The notes beneath the pieces were generated by a model, which saw only the letters and a list, made by a program, of their open reading frames with translations, was not told where the DNA came from and did not search any database. Below, one piece after another: positions 34,243 to 44,175 of a stretch of DNA of 64,000 nucleotides. Origin of the DNA: Streptomyces sp. SW4 (GTDB lineage Bacteria; Actinomycetota; Actinomycetes; Streptomycetales; Streptomycetaceae); NCBI GenBank assembly GCA_003248315.1, contig QKWM01000004.1, positions 558,001 to 622,000 on the forward strand, given 5' to 3'. The position numbers and the translations under genes are program-made. Each line of letters starts with the position of its first letter. The stretch's first letter is position 1.

Positions 34243-34379
34243 TCCTCAGTCTACCTCCCCGGACCGACCTCACCCCTTTGGGGCAAGAATCGAACACTTG
34301 CCGCGCACAAGCTGTCGTGATCTCAACGGCCCGCGGCTTGGATCTATTCCCCCTGGGGGCTGCTCGGCTCCCTGCGGCG

Positions 34380-35377
34380 CTACTCGGCCGGCCGGTCGGC
34401 CGGCTGCTCGGTGTCGGGACGGATGTCGATCCGCCAGCCGGTGAGCCGGGCCGCGAGCCGGGCGTTCTGGCCTTCCTTGCCGATCGCGAGCGACAGCTGG
34501 TAGTCGGGCACGGTCACCCGCGCCGACCGGGCCGCCATGTCCACGACCTCGACCTTGGAGACCCGGGCCGGGGAGAGCGCGTTCGCCACCATCTCGGCCG
34601 GGTCGTCCGACCAGTCGACGATGTCGATCTTCTCGCCGTTCAGCTCGCCCATCACGTTGCGCACCCGGCCGCCCATGGGGCCGATGCAGGCGCCCTTGGC
34701 GTTCAGGCCCGACCGGGTGGAGCGGACGGCGATCTTGGTGCGGTGACCGGCCTCACGGGCGATCGCGGCGATCTCGACGGACCCGTCGGCGATCTCCGGC
34801 ACCTCCAGGGCGAACAGCTTCTTCACCAGATTGGGGTGCGTACGGGACAGGGTGACCGAGGGTCCGCGCACGCCCTTGGCCACGCGGACGACGTAGGAGC
34901 GCAGCCGCATGCCGTGCGGGTAGGTCTCGCCGGGGACCTGCTCCTGCACCGGCAGGATGGCCTCCAGCTTCCCGATGTCGACGAGCACGTTCTTCGGGTC
35001 GCGTCCCTGCTGCACCACACCGGTGACGATGTCGCCCTCGCGGCCCGCGTACTCGCCGAGCGTCGCGTCGTCCTCGGCGTCGCGCAGCCGCTGCAGGATG
35101 ACCTGCTTGGCGGTGGTGGCGGCGATACGGCCGAAACCCGACGGCGTGTCGTCGAACTCGCGGGCCTCCTGGCCCTCCTCGAGGTCCTCGGGTCCTCCTT
35201 CGCCCACACGGTCACATGACCGGTCTCCCGGTTGAGCTCCACGCGCGCGTGCCGGCGGCTTCCCTCGGTGCGGTGGTAGGCGATGAGGAGGGCCGACTCG
35301 ATCGCCTCGACCAGCAGGTCGAAGGAGATCTCCTTCTCCCGGACCAAGCCCCGCAGGGCGCTCATGTCGATGTCCAC
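34380..35377 (-). CDS. nusA: Transcription termination/antitermination factor NusA, one frameshift
   Basis: About 332 residues. GTG 35377 ([16 protein letters not shown]) starts two bases after the rimP stop with GAGGAGGAGG just upstream; ATG 35365 is an alternative. Domains: N-terminal RNA-polymerase-binding helices (residues 1-125), S1 domain ([20 protein letters not shown]), KH1 and KH2 ([19 protein letters not shown] and [19 protein letters not shown]). It lacks the acidic C-terminal repeats of E. coli NusA, as expected for actinobacteria. One break near 35190; an added C gives [13 protein letters not shown]. Ends with an acidic tail. Confidence 0.94.
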
Positions 35378-35379
35378 GG

Positions 35380-35905
35380 CTACGCCTCCTCCTCTTCCGT
35401 CATGTCCTTGTGGTCCTTCTGGCCCTGGGTGTCCTTGCGGTTGAACTCGACCTGGACCCGTGCCTTGGCGATGTCCGCGAAGGCGAGCCGGCGCGCGGTG
35501 GGCTTGCGGCCCTTGACCCGGGCACCTCGACATCGACGCCGTCGTCGTCGACCTGCTGGATTCTGGCCACCAGTTCGCCGCCCTCGGCCAGCTGGAACCT
35601 GGCCAGGCGGCCGGTGGCGCGCACGTAGTGCCGGTGCTGGGTGAGGAGGCGTTCCGCGCCCGGGGTGCCGACCTCGAGGGTGTACTCCCCTCGCCCATCG
35701 CGTCGGTCTCGTCGAGCTTCGCCGAGAGCGCACGGCTCACATCGGCGATCCGGTCCAGGTCCGCACCGGTGTCGGAGTCGACGACGACGCGCAGCACACG
35801 CTTGCGTCCGACCGAGTCCACCGCGATCTCTTCGAGATCCAGGCCCTGTGAGCTGACGAGGGGTTCCAGGAGTTCTCGCAGCCTCTCGCTCTGGGTGGTG
35901 CTCAT
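35380..35905 (-). CDS. rimP: Ribosome maturation factor RimP, two frameshifts
   Basis: About 175 residues from [17 protein letters not shown] at ATG 35905 to the tail KDMTEEEEA. The N-terminal alpha/beta domain contains [17 protein letters not shown] and [16 protein letters not shown]; after the first break (near 35684, one G in a G4 run) it reads [15 protein letters not shown]; after the second (near 35523, one G) the Sm-like domain ends with the phrase [20 protein letters not shown]. RimP assists 30S assembly. First gene of the nusA-infB operon; 35906-36106 upstream must hold its promoter, but none was convincing. Confidence 0.93.
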
Positions 35906-36106
35906 CCGGGTGACTCCTCGGCCGCGTGTGCTGTTGTGGGATGGGTCGCGTGTCTGGTCAAAGGGTATCCGGTCCCGAAGGGTGTTGCCGTCCACCCGGC
36001 TGCGGCGGTGCCGCCGGGTGGTGCCGGGCGGACGTCCGGGTACCGTGATCACGGGCATGCCACGCCGGTCCCGGCGTTGGTTCTCCCGTCGCCACCGCCG
36101 CTTTTC

Positions 36107-36641
36107 GTGACCAGCCTGCCGAGGACGTCCGCCGTGCCGCTGCCCTCATCGCCGCGTCTGCCCTCGGGCCCGCGCAGAAGGAGCCTGCTCGTCTCCGCCG
36201 CCGGAGCCGCCGGAGCCGCCGTGCTCGCCGGCTGCTCGGGAGCCCCGGGTCCGGGTCCACGGGCGGCAGTCCGGCCGCCGCCGAACGGGCACGCGCGCGT
36301 GCCGCGCGGGACAGCACCGACCTGGTGGCCCGGTACGACGCCGTCCTCGCGGCGCATCCGGGCTGGCCGGGCGGCTGGGCCCGCTGCGGGAGGAGACCCT
36401 GCGGCACGCGGAGGCGTTCGGGGCGGTGCGGGCGACGGCGGCCGGGCCGGGCCCGAGCCCCGCCGGCGTGCCCGGTGACGAGCGGGAGGCGCGCGGCGCG
36501 CTGGCCGCCGCCGAGCGGGAGCTGGCCGGCCGGCGGATGAAGGCGCTGCCCGCGCTGCCCGGCGAACTGGCGCGGCTGCTGGCCTCGGTCGCGGCGGCCG
36601 GATCGGCGCACGCGTATCTGCTGACGGAGGGTGACGGGTGA
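36107..36641 (+). CDS. Putative secreted lipoprotein, two frameshifts
   Basis: About 178 residues. GTG 36107 (VTSLPRTSAVPLP) is the likeliest start; an upstream in-frame start at 36044 only adds Pro-rich sequence. A twin-arginine-like PRRRSLLVSAAGAAGAAVLAGC signal (17+5 residues) ends in lipobox LAGC. The mature part is Ala/Arg/Glu-rich and helical (ERARARAARDSTDLVARYD, EREARGALAAAERELAG). Slips near 36255 and 36365. Its end overlaps the ferritin-like gene by 4 bases (GTGA), so the pair is co-expressed. Divergent from rimP. No family recognised. Confidence 0.65.
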
Positions 36642-37102
36642 GCGAGGCGAGGGACCGGGAGCTGGACGCCCTCCAGGCGGCGCTGGCGGCCGAGCACGCG
36701 GCGGTCTACGGGTACGGCGTGGTCGGCGGCCGGATCGGCGAGGCCCGCCGCACGGAGGCGCGGGCGGCGTACGACGCCCACCGGGCGCGGCGGGACGCGC
36801 TGGCCCGGGCGGTGCGCGACCTGGACGGCGAGCCGGTCGCCGCGCAGGCCGGGTACGCGCTGCCGTTCCCCGTGCCGGACGAGGAGGCGGCCGTGCGGCT
36901 GGCGGTCCGGCTGGAGGACCGGGTGGCCGGGGTCTACTCCGACCTGGTGCGGGCGGCCGGGGGCGGCCGCCGGACCATGGCGGCGGAGGCGCTGCGGGAG
37001 GCGGCGGTCCGGGCGGTGCGCTGGCGCGGCGGCAGCGTAGCCTTCCCTGGGCTCGCCGAGCGGGCGGGCACCGCGTCGCCGTCGGCGGCCCCGACGGCGT
37101 GA
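36638..37102 (+). CDS. DUF4439 ferritin-like protein
   Basis: Intact 154 residues, GTG 36638 overlapping the lipoprotein stop. The helical pattern ALQAALAAEHAAVYGYGVVG followed by four long helices and PVPDEEAAVRLAVRLEDRVAG is the DUF4439 actinobacterial family, which has a ferritin-like four-helix bundle. The single EH pair in helix 1 (AEHAAVYGY) and DEE in helix 3 could be metal ligands, but a full di-iron set (two ExxH) is not seen. No signal peptide. Function unknown; the neighbouring lipoprotein suggests an envelope role. Confidence 0.75.
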   Translation: MSEARDRELDALQAALAAEHAAVYGYGVVGGRIGEARRTEARAAYDAHRARRDALARAVRDLDGEPVAAQAGYALPFPVPDEEAAVRLAVRLEDRVAGVYSDLVRAAGGGRRTMAAEALREAAVRAVRWRGGSVAFPGLAERAGTASPSAAPTA

Positions 37103-37163
37103 CACGTCCGGCACGCGTACGGCACGCGTACGGCTCACCCGTACGGAAGGGAACGACTCGCGC

Positions 37164-38063
37164 ATGTCTTTCGAACCGCCGCGGCGTCTGGTCAGGGCGC
37201 TCGGTGAGACGGCACCGGACGGTGACGACTGGCTGGAGAAGCTGCCGGAGACGGCACGGCGGGCCGTCGCGCTACGCGAGTTGACGGTCGAGCGGGTGCA
37301 GGTGCCCGGCGGGCGCAGCAGCCTGGTGGTGCTGGTGCGGACGGCCGACGGCAGGCCCGCGGTGCTGAAGCTGGCCCCGCCCCGGGCGCGGCCGGAGAGC
37401 GAGCGGGCCGCGCTGGCCCACTGGAACGGCCTCGGCGCCGTGCAGCTGCTGGACGCCGAACCGGGCGAGGGGGTGCTGCTGCTGGAGCGGCTGCACCCGG
37501 ACGTGTCGGTGCGGTCGCTTCCGGAGTCGCGGGCGCTGCTGGAGGCGGCGGGCACGCTGCGGCGGCTGTGGGTCGAGCCGCCGGCCGGTCACGCCTTCGA
37601 GACGGTCGCCGGGCGGACGGCCCGGCAGGCGGCGGCGATGCGGGCCGGGGCCGCGGCCGATCCGGAGGTGGCGCCGCTGGTCGACGCGGCGCTCGCGGCG
37701 CGGGAGGAGCTGCTGGCCGATCCGCCGCAGCATCTGCTGCTGCACGGCACGTTCCGGCAGAGCAAGGTGCTCGCCGCGGACCGTGTGCCGTGGCTGGCGG
37801 TGGGGCCGGATCCGGTGGTCGGTGAGAGTGCCTTCGACCTGGCGCGGCTGGTGCGGGACCGGGTGGAGGACCTGATCGCGCAGCCGTCGGGGGCGGCGAC
37901 GACCCGGCGGCGGGTGAAGCGGCTGGCGGAGTCGCTGGAGGTGGACCAGGAGCGGCTGCGGGGCTGGACGTTGTTCCGGGCGGTGGAGTCGGGCGTGCGG
38001 GCGCGGCGCGTCGGCCGCACGACGGACGCCGAGCTCCTCCTGGAGTTCGCCGGCTGGCTGTAG
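37164..38063 (+). CDS. Aminoglycoside-phosphotransferase-fold protein, probable pseudokinase
   Basis: Intact 299 residues, ATG 37164 with GGAAGGGAACG upstream. The N-lobe has AVLKLAPPRA (ATP Lys) and the overall plan follows the streptomycin 6-kinase (APH_6_hur) branch of the APH superfamily. The catalytic loop expected as HGDxxxxN reads LLHGTFRQSKVL, replacing the catalytic Asp with Thr and the metal-binding Asn with Lys. The following DPKPVVGD-type motif reads VGPDPVVGESAFDLA, without the metal-binding Asp. So a kinase fold with a lost active site is indicated. It sits alone after the DUF4439 gene and before a strong terminator. Confidence 0.78.
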   Translation: MSFEPPRRLVRALGETAPDGDDWLEKLPETARRAVALRELTVERVQVPGGRSSLVVLVRTADGRPAVLKLAPPRARPESERAALAHWNGLGAVQLLDAEPGEGVLLLERLHPDVSVRSLPESRALLEAAGTLRRLWVEPPAGHAFETVAGRTARQAAAMRAGAAADPEVAPLVDAALAAREELLADPPQHLLLHGTFRQSKVLAADRVPWLAVGPDPVVGESAFDLARLVRDRVEDLIAQPSGAATTRRRVKRLAESLEVDQERLRGWTLFRAVESGVRARRVGRTTDAELLLEFAGWL

Positions 38064-38075
38064 CCCCCGCCGCCC

Positions 38076-38226
38076 TTTCCCTTCCCGACCCGGGGCTCCG
38101 CCCCGGACCCCCGCTCCTCAAACGCCGGAGGGGCTGTATTTCAGCCCGTCCGGCGTTTGAGGACGAGGCCGTTCAGGCCGAAGCGGGGGTCTGGGGGCGG
38201 CAGCCCCCAGGGGCGGGAAGGGAAAG
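38076..38226. repeat. Dispersed intergenic repeat element (copy 1) with terminator hairpin
   Basis: Its reverse complement closely matches 49320-49470: a TTTCCCTTCCCG block, GGGGGCTGCCGCCCCC-type block, GCTTCGGCCTGAACGGCCTC, then the hairpin. The hairpin is 38116-38136 (CCTCAAACGCCGGAGGGGCTG) with 38142-38162, one mismatch, 5-base loop. It lies between convergent genes (38063 and proS at 38231) and should end transcription in both directions. Confidence 0.85.
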
Positions 38227-38230
38227 GGGG

Positions 38231-39931
38231 TCAGGAGGTGAGGCGGGTCAGGGCCTCTTCGACCGTGAGTTCCTCGCGCTCACCGGTCTTGCGGTCCTTG
38301 AGCTCGACCACACCCTCCCCGGACCGCCGCCCGGCGACCAGGATCTGCGGAACACCGATCAGCTCGGCGTCGGTGAACTTCACGCCCGGCGAGACACCGG
38401 CCCGGTCGTCGACCAGGACGCGGACGCCGGCGGCGGCGAGCTTCTGGGAGATGTCCAGGGCCAGCTCGGTCTGCAGCGCCTTGCCCGCGGCGACGACGTG
38501 GACGTCGGCGGGGGCGACCTCCTTGGCCCACACCAGCCCCTTGTCGTCGGCGTGCTGCTCGGCGAGCGCGGCGACGGCCCGGGAGACACCGATGCCGTAG
38601 GAGCCCATGGTGACGCGGACGGGCTTGCCGTTCTGGCCGAGGACGTCGAGCTTGAGGGCGTCGGTGTACTTGCGGCCCAGCTGGAAGATGTGGCCGATCT
38701 CGATGGCCCGGTCGAGCTTGAGGCCGGCACCGCAGTTCGGGCAGGGGTCGCCCTCCTGCACGACGACGACGTCCACGTACGCGTCGACCTCGAAGTCGCG
38801 CCCGGCGACGACGTTCTTGGCGTGGGTGTGGGGCTTGTTGGCGCCGGTGATCCAGGCGGTGCCGGGGGCGACGCGCGGGTCGGCGATGTACTTCAGCTTG
38901 TCGCCCAGGCCCTGCGGGCCGACGTAGCCGCGGACCAGGTCGGGGCGGGTGGCGAAGTCCGCCTCGGTGACCAGCTCGACCGTGGCGGGGGCGAAGTGCG
39001 CCTCGACCTTGTCCATGTCGACCTCGCGGTCGCCGGGCACGCCCACGGCGACGATCTCGCCGTCGACCTTGACGAGGAGGTTCTTCAGCGTGGCGGAGGC
39101 CGGGACGCCGAGGGAGGCGGCGAGGGTCTCGATGGTGGGGTGTCCGGGGTGGGGATGTCCTCGGCGGCGGGCACCGCGGAGGCGTCGGCCGGCTTCAGCT
39201 CGTAGGTGATCGCCTCGGTGTTGGCGGCGAAGTCGCAGTTCGGGCAGTCGGCGAAGGTGTCCTCGCCGGCCTCGGCGGGGCGAGGAACTCCTCGGACTTC
39301 GAGCCGCCCATGGCGCCGGCGGTGGCGGCGCAGATGCGGTAGTCGAGGCCGAGGCGCTCGAAGATGCGCTGGTAGGCCTGCCGGTGCAGGGCGTAGGACT
39401 CGGCGAGGCCCTCGTCGGCGGTGTCGAAGGAGTAGGAGTCCTTCATCAGGAACTCGCGGCCGCGCAGGATGCCGGCCCGGGGCGGGCCTCGTCCCGGTAC
39501 TTGGACTGGATCTGGTACAGGATGACCGGCAGGTCCTTGTAGGAGGACGCCTGGTCCTTGACCAGGAGGGTGAAGATCTCCTCGTGGGTGGGGCCGAGGA
39601 GGTAGTCGCCGCCCTTGCGGTCCTTCAGGCGGAACAGCTCGGGGCCGTACTCGTCCCAGCGGCCGGTGGCGTCGTAGGGCTCGCGGGGCAGGATCGCGGG
39701 GAGCAGCACTTCCTGGGCGCCGATGGCGTCCATCTCCTCGCGGACGATCCGCTCGACGTTGGCCAGGACCTTCTTGCCGAGCGGCAGCCAGCTCCAGACG
39801 CCGGCGGCGGTGCGGCGGACGTAGCCGGCGCGGACGAGCAGCTTGTGGCTGAGGACCTCGGCGTCCGCCGGGTCGTCGCGCAACGTCTTCGCCAACAACT
39901 GGGACATGCGCTGGACCGGTACGTTCGCCAT
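38231..39931 (-). CDS. proS: Prolyl-tRNA synthetase, three frameshifts
   Basis: About 567 residues, the normal length of the bacterial-type enzyme that charges tRNA-Pro. Start [17 protein letters not shown] at ATG 39931. Class II motifs: motif 2 around [17 protein letters not shown], an editing (INS) domain in the middle ([17 protein letters not shown]), motif 3 [17 protein letters not shown], and the anticodon-binding domain from [11 protein letters not shown] to LTRLTS. Breaks near 39480, 39281 and 39150 are each repaired by one C in a C4 run. Single-gene unit beyond the repeat terminator. Confidence 0.96.
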
Positions 39932-40006
39932 GGTTCTCGTATCTCCTGCTGCGTAAGGGTGATGGCAGACGAGGTTAGCCGGGCGGAACGGGGTGGCGGA
40001 AATCGG

Positions 40007-40548
40007 TTAGGGCCTGCCGGGCCTGCGCAGCGGGAGCGGGGCGCCCATCACGGCGTACGGCTTGGGGGCGCTGGGGAAGAGGACGCGGCGGGCGAGGTCC
40101 CGGTAGCCGAGGGAGCGGTACAGGGCGCGGGCCGGGCTCTCGGTGTCGATGGCGGAGAGGATCGAGCGGGGCTCGGTGGCGCTGTCGGTGATGGTGGTGA
40201 TCAGGGCGCGGCCGGCGCCGCGGTTCTGGTGGGCGGGGTGGACGTGCAGTTCGGTGATGACGAACGAGTCGTCGAGCCAGGCGTCGTTGCCCTGGGCGCG
40301 CAGGTAGGGCTCCACGATGGTGGACCACCAGTGGGTGCGGTCGTTGGGCATGCCGTAGACGAACCCGGCGAGGTCCCCCTCGGGGTGGTGGCGCCGAGGG
40401 CGCGGGCGCCGGGGTAGGTCATGTGGCGCAGGACGATCTGGCGGCGGACGGCGACCTCGTCGGCGCCCAGTCCGAACGCGGCCGCCTGGACGGCCAGTGC
40501 CTCATCGACGTGGGCGGTCAGGTCCAGGGGGCCGATGACGAGGTCCAT
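40007..40548 (-). CDS. GNAT-family N-acetyltransferase, one frameshift
   Basis: About 180 residues starting MDLVIGPLDLTAHVDEA at ATG 40548. The acetyl-CoA pocket is formed by ITELHVHPAHQNRGAGRALI (the R/Q-x-x-G-x-G/A loop is QNRGAG), with a final strand-helix ESPARALYRSLGYRDL typical of GNATs. One break near 40381, fixed by a C in a C4 run, gives TTPEGDLAGFVYGMPND. Substrate unknown. Lies between proS and another GNAT gene on the same strand. Confidence 0.88.
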
Positions 40549-40597
40549 GGCGGGGAGCCTACAGGGGGCGGGCGCCGGAACGGCCGGTCGGCCGGGG

Positions 40598-41464
40598 TCA
40601 GAACAGCACGCTCATGAAGGCGCCGACCTCCTGGAATCCCACCCTCTGGTAGGTCCGCCTGGCCGCCGTGTTGAAGTCGTTGACGTACAGGCTCACCACG
40701 GGGGCCACGTCGGCGAGGGCGTAGCGGAGCACCGCCGCCATGCCGGGGGCGGCGAGGCCCCGGCCCCGGTACTCGGGGGCGACCCAGACGCCCTGGATCT
40801 GGCAGGCGCGGTCGGTGGCGGCGCCGATCTCGGCCTTGAAGACGACGCGGCCGTCGGCGTCGAAGCGGGCGAAGGAGCGGCCGGAGCCGACGAGTTCGGC
40901 GACCCGGGCCTGGTAGAGCAGGCCGCCGTCGCCGGCCAGCGGGGAGACGCCGACCTCCTCGGTGAACATCGCCACGCACGCCGGCATGATCGTCTCCATC
41001 TCGTCCTTGCGGACGCGCCGGACGTAGGGGTCCGGGGCGATGTCGGCGGGCATGCGGTCGGTGACCATGAGGGGCTGGTGGGCGCGGACCTCGCGGGCGG
41101 GGCCCCAGTGGGGTTCGAGGAGCCGCCACAGCTGCGCGGTGGGCTCGGCGGGGCCGACGACGGAGGAGCAGCGGCGGCCGGCCCGGCGGGCGCGGTCGGC
41201 GAAGGCGCGCACGGCGCGTGGAGTGGCGCAGATCGGGACGAGGTTGGCGCCCGCGTAGCACAGCGAGGTGAGCATGCCGTCCTCGTACCAGCCCCACATC
41301 TCGCCGCCGAGCCGCCATGGGTCGAGGCCGGCGATCTGCACGCGGGCGGCCACGAAGGCGTTGGCGACCGGCTCGCGGTCGAGGACGGCGAGCGCGGCGT
41401 CGAGGTCGCTCGGTTCGAGGACCCGGGAGGTGGTCTGCGTCAACACGTGCGGGGCCTCACCCAA
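40598..41464 (-). CDS. DUF4081/GNAT acetyltransferase
   Basis: Intact, 288 residues. Residues 1-130 resemble the DUF4081 domain (TSRVLEPSDLDAALAVLDRE, then LCYAGANLVPICATP), the C-terminal half is GNAT with VWVAPEYRGRGLAAPGMAAV (RGRGLA acetyl-CoA loop) and LYVNDFNTAARRTYQRVGF. This two-domain family is common in actinobacteria next to ispG; substrate is not known. Start ATG 41464 is the first in frame; a TTG-region start seven codons in is possible. Followed after 49 bases by the GNAT gene, preceded by ispG. Confidence 0.9.
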   Translation of the reverse strand: MGEAPHVLTQTTSRVLEPSDLDAALAVLDREPVANAFVAARVQIAGLDPWRLGGEMWGWYEDGMLTSLCYAGANLVPICATPRAVRAFADRARRAGRRCSSVVGPAEPTAQLWRLLEPHWGPAREVRAHQPLMVTDRMPADIAPDPYVRRVRKDEMETIMPACVAMFTEEVGVSPLAGDGGLLYQARVAELVGSGRSFARFDADGRVVFKAEIGAATDRACQIQGVWVAPEYRGRGLAAPGMAAVLRYALADVAPVVSLYVNDFNTAARRTYQRVGFQEVGAFMSVLF

Positions 41465-41542
41465 AGGTCTGCTGGTCTCCGCACTGTACCTGCCGAAAAC
41501 GGGGCGCGCCGCCCCGGGGGCGGCGCGACGAGCGGCGGTGGA

Positions 41543-42700
41543 TCAGCCCGCGACCGAGACCGAGGGCTCCCCGGAGGCGACGCCGTCCTTCTCCATCTGC
41601 TCGGCGAGCTTCATCGCCTCGTCGATCAGCGTCTCCACGATCTTCGACTCCGGAACCGTCTTGATCACCTCGCCCTTGACGAAGATCTGCCCCTTGCCGT
41701 TCCCGGACGCCACACCCAGGTCGGCCTCCCGCGCCTCACCCGGACCGTTGACGACACAGCCCATCACCGCCACCCGCAGCGGCACGTCCATCCCCGTCAG
41801 ACCGGCGGTGACCTCCTCGGCCAGCTTGTACACGTCCACCTGCGCCCGCCCGCAGGACGGGCAGGAGACGATCTCCAGACCCCGCTGCCGCAGGTTCAGC
41901 GACTCCAGGATCTGGATACCGACCTTGACCTCCTCCGCCGGCGGGGCGGACAGGGAGACCCGGATCGTGTCACCGATGCCCTGCGAGAGCAGCGCGCCGA
42001 ACGCCACCGCCGACTTGATCGTGCCCTGGAACGCCGGACCCGCCTCCGTCACCCCCAGATGCAGCGGGTACTCGCACTGCTCCGCCAGCTGCCGGTAGGC
42101 CTCGATCATCACCACCGGGTCGTTGTGCTTCACCGAGATCTTGATGTCCCGGAAGTCGTGCTCCTCGAACAGCGACGCCTCCCACAGCGCCGACTCCACC
42201 AGCGCCTCCGGCGTCGCCTTGCCGTACTTCTGCAGCAGCCGCTTGTCCAGCGACCCCGCGTTCACCCCGATCCGGATCGGCGTGCCGTGGTCCCGGGCCG
42301 CCTTCGCGATCTCCTTGACCTGGTCGTCGAACTTCTTGATGTTGCCCGGGTTCACCCGCACCGCCGCACAGCCCGCCTCGATCGCGGCGAACACGTACTT
42401 CGGCTGGAAGTGGATGTCCGCGATCACCGGGATCTGCGACTTCCGCGCGATCACCGGCAGCGCGTCCGCGTCGTCCTGCGTCGGACACGCCACCCGCACG
42501 ATCTGGCAGCCCGACGCCGTCAGCTCCGCGATCTGCTGCAGCGTCGCACCGATGTCCGACGTCCGCGTGGTGGTCATCGACTGCACGGACACCGGGGCGT
42601 CCCCGCCCACCGCCACCGATCCGACCTGGATCTGCCGGCTCTTCCGGCGCTCGGCGAGCTTGGTCGGAACGGACGGCATGCCGAGAGAAATCGCAGTCAT
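41543..42700 (-). CDS. ispG: 4-hydroxy-3-methylbut-2-enyl diphosphate synthase (IspG/GcpE)
   Basis: Intact, 385 residues. It converts MEcPP to HMBPP in the MEP isoprenoid pathway using a [4Fe-4S] cluster. Cluster Cys are in [11 protein letters not shown] and [13 protein letters not shown]-terminal TIM-barrel motifs include [29 protein letters not shown] and [14 protein letters not shown]. Codon use across this gene shows unusually strong C-ending preference, suggesting high expression. Upstream, 42701-42871 separates it from rseP and carries a hairpin. Together with dxr 1.5 kb away it supplies the pathway. Confidence 0.97.
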   Translation of the reverse strand: MTAISLGMPSVPTKLAERRKSRQIQVGSVAVGGDAPVSVQSMTTTRTSDIGATLQQIAELTASGCQIVRVACPTQDDADALPVIARKSQIPVIADIHFQPKYVFAAIEAGCAAVRVNPGNIKKFDDQVKEIAKAARDHGTPIRIGVNAGSLDKRLLQKYGKATPEALVESALWEASLFEEHDFRDIKISVKHNDPVVMIEAYRQLAEQCEYPLHLGVTEAGPAFQGTIKSAVAFGALLSQGIGDTIRVSLSAPPAEEVKVGIQILESLNLRQRGLEIVSCPSCGRAQVDVYKLAEEVTAGLTGMDVPLRVAVMGCVVNGPGEAREADLGVASGNGKGQIFVKGEVIKTVPESKIVETLIDEAMKLAEQMEKDGVASGEPSVSVAG

Positions 42701-42825
42701 CTGCTGTGCAACCCCAAGTCGTGGTTCAAGGCCCGAATCCCGTCAGCGGCGGGCTCCGGGCTTCGAGATTACGGCACGGGCGCCGGCCGCAGCACATCCC
42801 GGCCCCGTAAACCCACTCGAAGGAT

Positions 42826-42856
42826 GGCGGCCCGGAGGACTCCCTGCCGGGCCGCC
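42826..42856 (-). terminator. Hairpin after rseP
   Basis: Perfect 10-bp stem GGCGGCCCGG / CCGGGCCGCC with an 11-base loop, 16 bases beyond the rseP stop on the minus strand, so ispG likely has its own promoter. Confidence 0.7.
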
Positions 42857-42871
42857 GGGAACGCGCCGTGG

Positions 42872-44175
42872 CTAGGAGATTCTCACCGGGTTAACGACGT
42901 CCGCGATCAGCACCAGGATGGTGAAGCAGACGAAGATGCCGGCCACCACGTACGCCACGGGCATCAGCTTCGCCACGTCGAACGGGCCGGGGTCCGGTCG
43001 GCGCAGCACCCGCGCCACGTTGCGGCGCAGCGACTCCCACAGGGCGCCCGCGATGTGGCCGCCGTCGAGCGGCAGCAGCGGGAGCATGTTGAACAGGAAG
43101 AGGGAGAGGTTGAAGCCGGCGACCAGCATGACGGCCATGGCCAGCTGCTGGGTGGGCGGGATGTCGAGGGTGAAGATCTCGCCGCCGACGCGGGCGGCGC
43201 CGACGACGCCCATCGGGGAGTCGGGCTCGCGGGGTCCGTCGCCGAAGGCCGCGTCCCACAGGGCGGGGATCTTGGCGGGCAGGGCGGCGAGGGAGTCGAC
43301 GGCGTCGCCGATCCGGTCGCCCATCCAGCTCACGGACTCGCCGAAGTCCTGTTTGACGATGCCGGTGGCGGCGCTGAAGCCGAGGAAGCCGGCGGTGACG
43401 TACTCGCCCTGGACGATCTGGCCGGCGGCGTCCTTCTTGGCGACCTGGTTGCTGGCGATGGTGGCGTGCAGGGTCAGTTCCCGGCCGTCGCGCTCCACCA
43501 CGATGGGCACCCGCTCACCGGGGTGGGCCCGGATCAGGTCCGACAGCCGGTTCCACTCGTCCGTCCTGACGCCGTCGAACGCGACAATGGTGTCGCCCGC
43601 CTTGAGGCCGGCCGCGGCGGCCGGGGAGGGGGCGTCGCCCTGGCGGCAGTCGTCGCGGTTCTCGCTCTGGGCGATGACGCACTGGGAGACCGAGCTGACC
43701 GTGGTGGTCTGCTGGGAGATGCCGAAGCCCATCAGGACGATGAGGAACAGCGCCACGGCGAGGATCAGGTTCATGAACGGGCCCGCGAACATCACGACGA
43801 CCCGTTTCCAGGGCTTGCGCGTGTAGAACAGGCGCTTCTCGTCGCCCGGCTGGAGTTCCTCGAAGGCGGCCGAGCGGGCGTCCTCGATCATGCCGCGCCA
43901 GGGCGAGGTGGAGCGGGCCTCCATCTTGCCGTCGGGCCGGGCGGGAACATCCCGATCATGCGGATGTAGCCGCCGAAGGGGATGGCCTTGATGCCGTACT
44001 CGGTCTCGCCCTTCTTCCGCGAGAACAGGGTGGGGCCGAAGCCGACCATGTACTGCGGCACGCGGATGCCGAACATCTTGGCGGTGGAGAGGTGGCCCAG
44101 CTCGTGCCAGGCGATGGAGAACAGCAGGCCGACCGCGAAGACGACTATGCCGAGGATGAACATCAGGGTCGTCAT
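42872..44175 (-). CDS. rseP: Site-2 intramembrane metalloprotease (RseP/RasP family), one frameshift
   Basis: About 434 residues. ATG 44175 overlaps the dxr stop by 4 bases. Helix 1 ([19 protein letters not shown]) carries the zinc motif HELGH; a PDZ domain ([19 protein letters not shown]) follows the second helix; the third metal ligand is in [14 protein letters not shown]. The enzyme cuts transmembrane anti-sigma factors or signal peptides inside the membrane. The break near 43942 (one C) repairs to [14 protein letters not shown]. The dxr-rseP-ispG order is conserved in actinobacteria. Confidence 0.94.

Noticed and set aside
40421..43969. 1,182-residue plus-strand frame
   Set aside because: It lies antisense to two GNAT genes, ispG and rseP, whose motifs are clear; long antisense frames are expected at this GC content.
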